The notes beneath the pieces were generated by a model. That model was given only the letters and a program-made list of their open reading frames with translations, had not been told where the DNA came from and searched no databases. From the NCBI GenBank assembly GCA_030512335.1, contig JAULSU010000003.1, positions 3,038,001-3,102,000 of the forward strand: 64,000 nucleotides of DNA, given 5' to 3'. A program made the position numbers and the translations under genes. The DNA is from Immersiella caudata. Lineage: Eukaryota; Ascomycota; Sordariomycetes; Sordariales; Lasiosphaeriaceae. This document shows positions 56,509 to 64,000 of the stretch, piece by piece (the stretch's first letter is position 1; each line of letters begins with the position of its first letter).

Positions 56509-58590
56509 ATGGCCTTCAACTTCAACTGGTCGCCGCTCACTGCGGACGAGGATTTCTACAAGCGCGCACGCGACCTCCTCACGACGGCCTTGAACAAATC
56601 ACCGAAACCACCGATTATCGTCGATGACATCTTTGTGACCGAGTTCAACCTTGGCTCCGTGCCGCCTGACCTGGAAATCTTGGAGATTGGCGACTTGGCC
56701 GAGGACCGCTTTCGAGGCATCTTCAAGATGTGCTATTCCGGGGATGCCTTCTTGACGTTGAAAACAAGAGTTCAGGTGGGTTGCACATTTCGCATCGCGT
56801 CGTACCAGAGCCGCAACCATCGATCTCCTGTCTTTGCCGGGAAAACACCGCAGCGCATGTCGGCGCATTCCAGTTCCAGGCGCTGCACCATCGCCAATTC
56901 TTGGCCAGGCCTGCTGGTGCATCGCCCGCCACCGAAACCCTATTCCTGCGCCCTGGAGCTCTCTGTGGCAAGTGCTGCATGATCATAGCTCATGAAGCTT
57001 CTTTGTGGCGCCATATCGCCGACAGCTTCCCATCCGCGAGTATCGCGCCGTCGAGCTTGTCCAACTCCCTTTCCCCCGTCCAAGTATTTTTTTTTTGAAA
57101 CAAACTCTTCAAAACACTTGGCGCATTGTCTTCCAAATTGTTCAGAGCTATTCAGCCAGGGATTCGCGTCCTAGCAGGCGCACCCACGTTTCTCCACACC
57201 ACTAGAGCTTCTTGGGCCTCAGAACATGGCTAATATATCAACAATATAGGCAAACCCCTTGAACACATACCTGTGTTCCAAGCCAAGCTTCACTTCTCCA
57301 CAGCCCTTGGCTGCAGCGTCAGGCCTCACGATACCTTTGCAGATCACACTCTCTGAGATCAAACTGTCTGCGTTCATCATTGTGGTTTTCTCAAAGCAAA
57401 AGGGATTGACGCTGGTCTTCCGCAATGATCCCCTCGAGTCACTTAAGGTCTCATCGACCTTTGACTCAATTCAGTTCGTCCGCGATTATCTGCAAAAAAC
57501 AATCGAAGTGAAGCTGCGAGACCTGATGATGGATGAGCTGCCGGCCATCATTCACCGACTCTCCCTCCGTCTATGGTGTCCTGACCAGGTTCCAAAAGAG
57601 GATGAGGAAGTGAAGGAGGATGAGAAGGAGCCGACGCTGAACCCGCTGTCCTCACCACCCCTGGATCCTGTTGACGCGAGCGGTCACCTTCTCGACCCCA
57701 ATGAGATATCATCATTATCGCTCGATGGAGGACCAGAGATGCAGTCTTTGTTCTCGCAGAAGAACCTACTTCGCCTCAGCTCACTTACCAAATCCCACTT
57801 CACCTCGTCAATAGACTATCCTTTGGTGCGGGAAGTAATCTTCCGCGCATGGGCTAGTCCATCGGACCGGTTCGACTCCACCAATACGCCCTCAACGCCA
57901 AATCTGGCTAGATCTCAATCCTACCAGGGCAATTCACATACCTATATCTTCTCCGACAACGACAGCCAGTATTCAGGACTTATGCCCTCCCGCTCATCGA
58001 TGGTCAACCTCAGTTATGCGACGACAGGCCTGTCTCTCGGCTCCGGGAGGCATACAAAGGCTGGTCGGAAGAAGAAGACTCGGGTGGTCAACCTGCGCCG
58101 CAAGGCCACGAGTGAAGTCAGCAGTGAGGCTGGGGAAAGCACTTCTGATGCGCCATCTGTGGGAGGCCCGGCCTCGGAGCCTATCATGCCAGTTCGCGAG
58201 CAGCCAGAAGAGGCGACGGAGGGCCCCACGGCTTCGAATAAGGTTCGTTTCCGACCTTCAGTAGACGCATCCACGACTCCTCGGAGACCGTCCATCGACT
58301 TGAAACATGTGGGTGTACCAATCTCGGCCGCGGAGCAAAAGGATGTTCCGATTCGCCACGAGGACGCCGTCCGCCAGGCAGAGTCGACAGAAAAGCAAGA
58401 ACAGGAAGCTGTCGACAGCAAACGCCACAGAGGCGGACCCCAGTCAGACACATCGTCCGTTATCTTGGAGCAAGCCTGGATAATGAAGATGGCTGGTGAG
58501 ATCGCCCGCCGGGTGTACGAAGAAAAACACCGGAACCCAGCCTTCTGGGAAGAGCAAAGCGATGCGCCACCGGCGTACGCACCGAACTGA
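56509..58590 (+). CDS. MDM34: ERMES subunit Mdm34 (mitochondrial outer membrane)
   Basis: Exons 56509-56775 and 57250-58590 give 535 residues. The SMP lipid-transfer domain spans about residues 1-200: MAFNFNWSPLTADEDFYKRA, DDIFVTEFNLGSVPPDLEIL, then, after the intron, NPLNTYLCSKPSFTSPQPLA and LQITLSEIKLSAFIIVVFSK to the SLRLWCPD end. The rest is disordered (RKKKTRVVNLRRKATSEVSS) with a conserved C-terminal helix EQAWIMKMAGEIARRVYEEK. Mdm34 works with Mdm10, Mdm12 and Mmm1 in the ER-mitochondria tether and lipid bridge. The intron is 474 nt, far longer than others here; I see no conserved exon within it, and the joint KTRVQ|ANPLNTYL fits the family exactly. Confidence 0.94.
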
Positions 58591-59335
58591 GCCCCACATG
58601 TCTGGGGCTTGTATACTCCGTCACTTCTTTCCTTTTGTCTATTGGTAGCGGCACCAAGGCTTGTGGGATTTTGGCGTTTGGGTAGCGACCTCGGCATCTT
58701 TCTCGGCTTGATAATGTCTGAATGGTTTGCTGGTGGCTTGGGTGATGGGTTCTGGGGCGGTCGCCATAAAAAAAGGGAAAGCGGGCTGGATTGGGTATCA
58801 CATAGAACTGGGGAGGTGGGAGCATCTGGCTCTCTCATTAAGGGCAGGAACCGGGGTAACGGTTCCATCCCTTTCCTGCGACAACAACCTACATCTAGGT
58901 ACCTACGCCTACTTTTCTTTTGTCTTTGAAAGATGTGGCCAAGCCAGAGCGGCCGCCGTGTAACTGAATTGTGGGATATGTGCTGGACGAGCCTGACATA
59001 AGTCTGGGCGTGTATTGTCAGCGGAAGCCCTGTGGGATAGCGGGTTCTATGTGGGGACTTCGAGTGGACCCTCACCTCTAAAAATCGAATCATTGCTGCA
59101 ATATATCGTTCTCGCATGTACTCGCCGTGATGAGTGGATGAGATGAGACTCCCTTCAGTTTTTCCTGAGCTCCTGTATTCCCACCTCTAACGCGCATCCC
59201 AATAACGCCTCGCCCAAAATACAAAGGTATCATCCCCCTCAAGCCTTGTAATATATACACTCACGCCGTTCCCGCTATGAATTCTTGGGGTGTTAAAGAA
59301 TGGAATAGGCCAGGGAAACTCCTGGAAGCCCCACG
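58591..59335. other. Convergent intergenic region between MDM34 and YAF9
   Basis: About 750 bases with two 3' flanks. The long minus frame at 58014-59117 runs antisense over MDM34 and is not conserved. Confidence 0.5.
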
Positions 59336-60136
59336 CTATGCCGTCTTGACACTTTCGGCCCTCAGCTCCTGCATCCTTTGGTTTTTCTTCTCCAACTCCA
59401 CAGCCATCTTCTTGGTCATCTCCTGCACCTTCATCATCGCCTCTTGCAGCTTCTTCACCTCCAGCTGTTCCGTCTCCCGACTGAAAGGCTGCCCAGGCCG
59501 GTTGGTCATCGGAATCATCGCGCTCCTTTCCAACACTCCCCCTTCCGACCTCTGCGCCTCCTGCTCTTTCCCTTTCGCACTCCCCTTCCCCTTCCCTCCT
59601 GCTTTACTCGCCGCCGCGCCCGGAATCGGCAGCGCCCCTGACGTCAAAACGTCATAAAACGCCTCGTAAGGCTCGTTGAATATCTGCTCCTCGTAGACCC
59701 ACGATATCACCTCCCCTCCATTCAGCCTCATCGTCTCCTTCTCCTCCTCCGTCCTCCCATACGGATGCAACCGCAAGTGGTGGTACAGCGTCTGCGGTTT
59801 CTCCCCCGACTCGGGCACATAGTACAGCTTGATGGTGATCTCGAACTCGCCCCAGCCCGTCTCGTGGATCTGGAAGGGCTTGCCCTTCTCGCCCTCGATC
59901 ATGCGCACGTGGTTGGGGATGGATTCGTGGAGCTTGAATTGCACGCGGCGTAGCCAGTAGGTTACGTCGACGTCGTCGATGCCCTTGACGAAGACCATCC
60001 AGGAGTGCGTGTGGTCGTCGGGGACGCCGGGGGGCTTGGGGTTGGTTTTTTCGTCAAAGGGGCGCGCCGTGGTGCCGTAGACGAAGGGTCGGAAGACTTG
60101 TACGCCTTTGACGCGTTTCCCGGCGGGGGGCGCCAT
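59336..60136 (-). CDS. YAF9: YEATS-domain protein Yaf9 (NuA4 / SWR1 subunit)
   Basis: A single exon of 266 residues starting MAPPAGKRVKGVQVFRPFVY. The YEATS domain runs from about 8 to 150: GTTARPFDEKTNPK, HTHSWMVFVKGIDDVDVTYW, VQFKLHESIPNHVR, ETGWGEFEITIKLYYVPES and LYHHLRLHPYG. The aromatic acyl-lysine pocket residues (HSW, GWGEF) are present. A Gly/Lys linker and a C-terminal coiled coil (RETEQLEVKKLQEAMMKVQE...) follow, the part that joins the complexes. Yaf9 reads acylated histone H3 tails in the NuA4 acetyltransferase and the SWR1 remodeller, which deposits H2A.Z. The start is 284 bases from that of the divergent Coq11 gene. Confidence 0.94.
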   Translation of the reverse strand: MAPPAGKRVKGVQVFRPFVYGTTARPFDEKTNPKPPGVPDDHTHSWMVFVKGIDDVDVTYWLRRVQFKLHESIPNHVRMIEGEKGKPFQIHETGWGEFEITIKLYYVPESGEKPQTLYHHLRLHPYGRTEEEKETMRLNGGEVISWVYEEQIFNEPYEAFYDVLTSGALPIPGAAASKAGGKGKGSAKGKEQEAQRSEGGVLERSAMIPMTNRPGQPFSRETEQLEVKKLQEAMMKVQEMTKKMAVELEKKNQRMQELRAESVKTA

Positions 60137-60420
60137 GGCTATTTTGTTGTGGTAGTGGTAGTGGTAGTGATGAGAAGGGGCGATCGATGTCGCAAAATGT
60201 TAATGTTTGGGGGAGGGAATGCCATGCGGGGAGTTTGCGCGTGAGTTGGGGAAGGAGACCCTTGCAATCGATAAGGGAAGTTTTGAGCTTGGGCCGTATC
60301 TCATGATGCAATGAACGGGTCGTCAAGGATGCGGCATTCAACCTCACACGGTCGTTTCTTTGATATCTCCACGTGGGGAGCTTCCGTCTGGTCCCTGGCA
60401 AAGCAAGATCTCCTAAAATC
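60137..60420. promoter_or_regulatory. Shared divergent promoter of YAF9 and COQ11
   Basis: Only 284 bases separate the two ATGs. A GTGGTA-type simple repeat (GTAGTGGTAGTGGTAGTG) lies just upstream of the YAF9 start. No TATA box is evident. Confidence 0.5.
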
Positions 60421-61341
60421 ATGTCTGCTGCCAAGCGCCTCGTCGTTTGCGGCGGCAATGGCTTCCTAGGCTCCAGGATATGCAAAGCTGCCGTCTCTCG
60501 CGGCTGGGACGTCACCTCCATCAGGTACCTCCCTCCCTACCAAACCCTCTCCCTCCAGCCAACTAACCACCCAAGTCGCTCCGGCGAACCCCATTGGCAG
60601 CACGTAACCTCCTCCCCTTCACCTCCTTCATGGGCGCACCGCGTCTCCTGGGAACGCGCCGATATCTTCCGCCCCGCGCAGTACACCTCCCTCCTCAACA
60701 ACGCCGACTACGTCATCCACAGCATGGGCATCCTCCTCGAAGCCGACTACAAAGGCGTCATCTCGGGTCGCGAATCTCCCCTCTCCGGGCTACAAAAAGC
60801 CTTTTCCGCACACAGCTCCCCCAACCCGCTCGAGCGCGAGAGAAAGGGTGAAGACCCATCACCGCAGCCTGCGTCGGCGAGTCAGCTTACCTACGAGATG
60901 ATGAATCGCGACAGTGCGATTTTGCTGGCAAAGGAGGCAGTAAAGGCCAAGGTGGGGGCGTTTGGGTATATCTCTGCTGCAGCGGGTGCACCGGTGTTGC
61001 CAAGTCGGTACATCACTACGAAGAGAGAGGCGGAGCAGGTGATCTCGGATGAGTTTCCGCAGCTGAGGAGCTTATTTTTCAGACCGCCGTTTATGTATGA
61101 TAGTTCGAGGGCGTTTACGGTGCCGTTGGCTTTTGCGACGAGCGCAGGGTCGGTGTTCAATCATCTCACGGGAGGGGCATTCAGCGGGCTTTTGGGAGCG
61201 GCCGGGGTGAAACCGTTGAAGGCGGATGTAGTCGCGGAGGCGGTGGTGGAGGGGTTGAATAACGAGGAGGTCAGCGGGGCGGTTGAGGTTCCGCAGATGG
61301 AGGAGCTGGCGACGAAATCATGGAGGAAGACTATGTTGTAA
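60421..61341 (+). CDS. COQ11: Coq11-type NAD(P)-binding protein of coenzyme Q synthesis (atypical SDR)
   Basis: Exons 60421-60524 and 60576-61341 give 289 residues. The Rossmann motif is VVCGGNGFLGSRICKAAVSR (GxxGxxG) and the active region includes YVIHSMGILLEADYKGVISG and FGYISAAAGAPVLPSRYITT with the Tyr-x3-Lys-like YITTKREAEQVI. The protein matches the atypical SDR a5 group with yeast Coq11, a mitochondrial member of the CoQ synthome; an animal relative is NDUFA9. The intron is 51 nt (3n, no stop), so the unspliced frame is open too and adds 17 residues between TSIR and SGEP. The splice-restored TSISRSGEPHW suits the family better. The frame continues upstream of the ATG only through GTG. 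It ends 194 bases from the Syf2 stop, tail-to-tail. Confidence 0.85.
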   Translation: MSAAKRLVVCGGNGFLGSRICKAAVSRGWDVTSIRYLPPYQTLSLQPTNHPSRSGEPHWQHVTSSPSPPSWAHRVSWERADIFRPAQYTSLLNNADYVIHSMGILLEADYKGVISGRESPLSGLQKAFSAHSSPNPLERERKGEDPSPQPASASQLTYEMMNRDSAILLAKEAVKAKVGAFGYISAAAGAPVLPSRYITTKREAEQVISDEFPQLRSLFFRPPFMYDSSRAFTVPLAFATSAGSVFNHLTGGAFSGLLGAAGVKPLKADVVAEAVVEGLNNEEVSGAVEVPQMEELATKSWRKTML

Positions 61342-61535
61342 GACTGGCGAGAGGGATGTTGTGGGGTTCCATACTTTGTGATGATATTGCATCATCCTCT
61401 GTTCGCCACCGCTATCTGCGGCTGTAGTTCCTGCTATGTAAAATACCAACCGTCCCAAAGCCGGGACATTGCGCCGTCCATGGTAACGTCCCAGAAATGC
61501 AAAACAGAACGAGCTACCGATCAGCCAACCTTCAT

Positions 61536-62384
61536 TCATATCATCGTCCCGCGCTCGAAGCTTTCCCGTATCTCGGCCGTATACTTGTTGTAGAACCTCC
61601 CCAGCTTCTGGTTGAACTGCTTGTTCTTCTCGTTGATGTAGGTAACATCTCCGTCGTCCCCATTCTTCGCCTCCCGATCCCTCCTCTTCTTCAACGCAGC
61701 CTCCTCCTGCTTCCTCATATTTTCCACCAGCCTATCCACCGCCGCCTTGTCCGGCTTGTGTTGCGCAAACGTCGTGGAATCAGCCGTGCTGAAAAATGTC
61801 CCGTCCTTATCCACCGCAATCATCTCCCCATCCTCGGTCTCTACAATCTCCAATGTCCCCGCCGCGGCCGCCTTCTCGATCGCCGCCATCTTCTCCCGCG
61901 TGTACCTCTCCAGATCCGGATCCCCCATGTTCCTCAACTGCCGCTTGTATGCCTTCTCGCTCTCGCGTCCGTAGTCGCGGAAGGCTGTGTCATCGCGGTG
62001 GGCATCCTTCTTCTTCACGCGTTTGTCCCATCGCTCCGACTCTTCGACAGTCCAATCCCATGCACGCTTGCGCTCAAAGTCGCCGCCAGCGTCTTCGATT
62101 TCGGCTTTGAGGAGCTTGTGTGAGGCGATAGCGTGCTTTCGGGAGAGAGCGTTCAGCTGGGAGGGGTCGGCTTGAAGACGTTGGGATTCGCGGGTTGCTT
62201 CTTTGAGGTTTTGGGTGGAGGACGTTTTGGCGCGGGCTTGGAGGGCGCGGAAGCGGGCCATGCGCTCCTTGGCTGCGGCGGCCGGGTCTGGCGCGGGAGT
62301 TTCGCCCGCGGGCTTTGGCGATGTTGAAGAGGAGGAAGAAAGCTCCTCCTCTGTGGCTGGTTTTCTGGTGTTTGAGGGTGTCAT
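61536..62384 (-). CDS. SYF2: Pre-mRNA splicing factor Syf2
   Basis: A single exon of 282 residues from MTPSNTRKPATEEELSSSSS; a 34-codon upstream extension has only a GTG start. After an Ala/Pro-rich N-terminus the SYF2 domain runs from about residue 55: AKERMARFRALQARAKTSST, RKHAIASHKLLKAEIEDAGG, DFERKRAWDWTVEESERWDK and DTAFRDYGRESEKAYKRQL. The C-terminus INEKNKQFNQKLGRFYNKYT is a family hallmark. Syf2 is a non-essential NTC component that sits at the catalytic centre of the spliceosome with Cef1, Clf1 and Syf1. With Cwc15 it is the second spliceosomal factor in the window. A telomere-like repeat lies about 150 bases upstream of its start. Confidence 0.94.
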   Translation of the reverse strand: MTPSNTRKPATEEELSSSSSTSPKPAGETPAPDPAAAAKERMARFRALQARAKTSSTQNLKEATRESQRLQADPSQLNALSRKHAIASHKLLKAEIEDAGGDFERKRAWDWTVEESERWDKRVKKKDAHRDDTAFRDYGRESEKAYKRQLRNMGDPDLERYTREKMAAIEKAAAAGTLEIVETEDGEMIAVDKDGTFFSTADSTTFAQHKPDKAAVDRLVENMRKQEEAALKKRRDREAKNGDDGDVTYINEKNKQFNQKLGRFYNKYTAEIRESFERGTMI

Positions 62385-62530
62385 TTTGGGCTTTGACGGT
62401 TGTGAGGTTGTTGGGGAATGACGGTCTTGCGTTGAGGCGGAACAGCCTGAGAATTGGGGCGTGTGGCGGTTGGGTGGAGTGACCACACGAATACATATGC
62501 CCCCACCCAGCCCTGGAAGCTAAAAAAAAA

Positions 62531-62544
62531 ACCCTAACCCTAAC
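62531..62544 (-). promoter_or_regulatory. Telobox-like motif upstream of SYF2
   Basis: On the minus strand this reads GTTAGGGTTAGGGT and continues into a T-tract. It contains GGGTTAGGGTTTT, the same 13-mer as upstream of the EBP gene and in the same orientation relative to its gene. Confidence 0.45.
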
Positions 62545-62642
62545 ACCATGTTCCTCTATGTATGCCATCAGGGACTCCTTTCAAGCAAGCTTGAAAAGGG
62601 CCACAAAATAGGAGACGGAAAGAACTTGAAAAAGAAGAGGGC

Positions 62643-62756
62643 GGGGTTCGAACTGAAAACTAGGTTATATTTGGATGACAGAGGCTCGAACAAGAGGGGA
62701 CCCTCGACCGTTGTGAGTTCTCAGCCGCCAGCTCTAACCACGGCACCAAAGAGCCC
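62643..62756 (-). other. tRNA-like element with A- and B-box-like sites
   Basis: On the minus strand TGGTTAGAGC (62731-62740) resembles a tRNA D-arm/A box. GTTCGAGCC (62683-62691) follows after about 39 bases and resembles a B box; a second B-box-like GTTCGAACCCC lies further down (62643-62653). No acceptor, anticodon or T-stem pairs properly, so this is not a functional tRNA as read. Confidence 0.4.
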
Positions 62757-64000
62757 AGGTGAGTGTGCTCCTTGGTGGTGGACGGATCTTGCTCTATCAC
62801 CCCTATGAAATCTGAGCTTCATTTACATCCTGTTGTGTTCTCCTCGATCTTATGAACATGCCCTTTTGTTTGTTTCCAGATTCTTGACATACTCAGTGGC
62901 TCCACATGCGGCTCCCCGGACCTCGCCAATTGACTGATCCTTGCGGGCGCCACTCCCTGGGTGGAGTTTCCATCTTTGATATCAACGAGTTTTTAATTCC
63001 CCAGGTCAAGGGTTGCGCCCCCGTCCTCTTGACGTTTCTTTCCCCTCTGCGTCACGACAATTTCATCAGCTTTCATCAGCGTTCATCGCGCCCTCCAGAT
63101 AGACAACCAACATCTTTTGATAAGAATGTTACACAAACCGTCACCGCCACCAAACAGAAAATCGGACCGTTTCGCTCTAGAGAACAGCGTTTACACCCGT
63201 TTGGCGCGATTGACCGTACCTCTCCCGATCTGTTTCTATATCTGTTCTTCGATTCTGGGTGTAATTGAAAGCTCGTCCAATCCTGCACCGATCAGCTAAG
63301 CTAAGGACACTAGAAATGTGCCTCCGAAAAAAGGGCCAAACCCTCGCAAGTTTGCGCTTCGCCTGTGGGAATGTTTGGCTGCATTCATCTTCATTTCACA
63401 TATCGAACACTCTCGTTGAGCACGTAGCTCCTCTGCAGCTGCGCCATATTCCGCCACACACCCTCGTTGTCATCGATAGTGACTCCAGCCCGGAGAAATC
63501 GTTCATGGCTAGTGCCGTGGGCTGCGCGATACAAGTGGGAGCTGTCGGTCAGCATCAGAGTTGGTCAGACGTCCAGTCTGACTGGGGCAGAATCCGGCAT
63601 GCGATACAGCTGAAGGCCAAACGTAAATCTAACGATGTAGTGACGCATCAGTCGGCGTCGGGAGCTCTGTGTAACAGGGGGCGCCATAAACGCCGTTCTA
63701 GTGCTGGGGGGTTTAGCTGAGCCTGCGTCATAAGAATGTTATTCTCGCTCACCCCGGCCTGCATGACAGGCAGTAGGCCTTCTACCCTTTGTTTTCTTTG
63801 TCATTATTCCGGGTTTTCTTGCCATCATCACCCGGCGATACCGCTCTCCCAGACGACAGGTTTGCTAACTCGATATCCTTTCGCGAAGTCGAGTATGGCG
63901 AACTGTTGAGCTATAATCCCATTTCGCAATATCCAGGCAATTATTTAAGTGGGTGCCCGCATACCCCTTACCTCTCCAGTCTTTCTGCTCTCTCTACGAC

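Larger units (their letters stand above)
62385..64000. other. Intergenic right end of the window
   Basis: About 1.6 kb with the Syf2 promoter, a telobox-like motif and a tRNA-like element (both listed). The 151-codon plus frame at 63265-63720 begins at TTG and is not recognised. Confidence 0.5.

Noticed and set aside
58014..59117. 367-codon minus frame antisense to MDM34
   Set aside because: It overlaps a clearly conserved gene, has low-complexity Ser/Cys-rich content and no known motif; it is a shadow of the GC-biased coding strand.
62643..62756. Functional tRNA gene
   Set aside because: A and B boxes are present, but acceptor, anticodon and T-stems do not pair, so I list it only as a tRNA-like element.

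Overview
The window is nuclear DNA of a filamentous ascomycete, most likely a Sordariomycete. Nearly every gene is broken by short introns (about 46-100 nt, GTRNGT donors, CTNAC-type branch sites, YAG acceptors). The gene set is typical of Pezizomycotina: a PalB calpain, an ERMES subunit, a secreted large-subunit catalase, an EBP-type sterol isomerase and a DUF2985 membrane protein. I cannot name the species. About 28 protein genes lie on both strands. I saw no transposon, CRISPR array, rRNA gene or secondary-metabolite cluster.

Layout. 1-2866: TFIIIC subunit Tfc4/Sfc4 (minus, cut by the window edge). 3604-5556: Vts1/Smaug RNA-binding protein (minus). 7860-8237: ribosomal protein eL29, four tiny exons (minus). 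8595-9802: peroxisomal adenine nucleotide carrier (minus). 11016-13821: PalB/Rim13 calpain of pH signalling (plus). 14661-16375: C2H2 zinc-finger protein (minus), with about 5 kb of gene-free DNA upstream. 21460-23025: zinc alcohol dehydrogenase (plus), tail-to-tail with Sen15 (minus). 24231-25415: DUF2985 membrane protein. 26124-27502: SLC35F6-like transporter. 28233-28629: Yippee. 30232-32092: ferric reductase. After another 3.4 kb gap come EBP sterol isomerase (35500-36404), a small basic hypothetical protein, Arl3/ARFRP1 GTPase (38198-38842), exosome subunit Rrp45 and spliceosomal Cwc15 (a divergent pair), an ECM15/MTH1187 thiamine-binding-fold protein, CCDC47 homologue, haspin kinase, catalase, ENT nucleoside transporter, inositol-pentakisphosphate 2-kinase, Mdm34, Yaf9 and Coq11 (a divergent pair) and Syf2.

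Most genes are conserved housekeeping genes that do not form one pathway. Two spliceosome NTC-associated factors (Cwc15, Syf2), the exosome subunit Rrp45, tRNA-splicing Sen15, the Smaug-type Vts1 and TFIIIC give an RNA-metabolism flavour, but I infer no cluster.

The most unusual signal is in introns. The catalase intron at 49566-49712 and two alcohol dehydrogenase introns (21802-21992 and 22121-22266) are two to three times longer than the usual intron here. Each carries a hairpin whose arms share the core TGTCT...AGACA, and the two strongest share a 14-nt arm exactly. This looks like an introner-like (mobile intron) family. Other points of interest are an in-frame upstream start that gives the ECM15-like protein a mitochondrial leader, an identical telomere-repeat-like 13-mer upstream of two genes, a tRNA-like A/B-box element near the right end, and two introns of length 3n without stops. 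Exon boundaries were placed by eye from splice signals and protein conservation.
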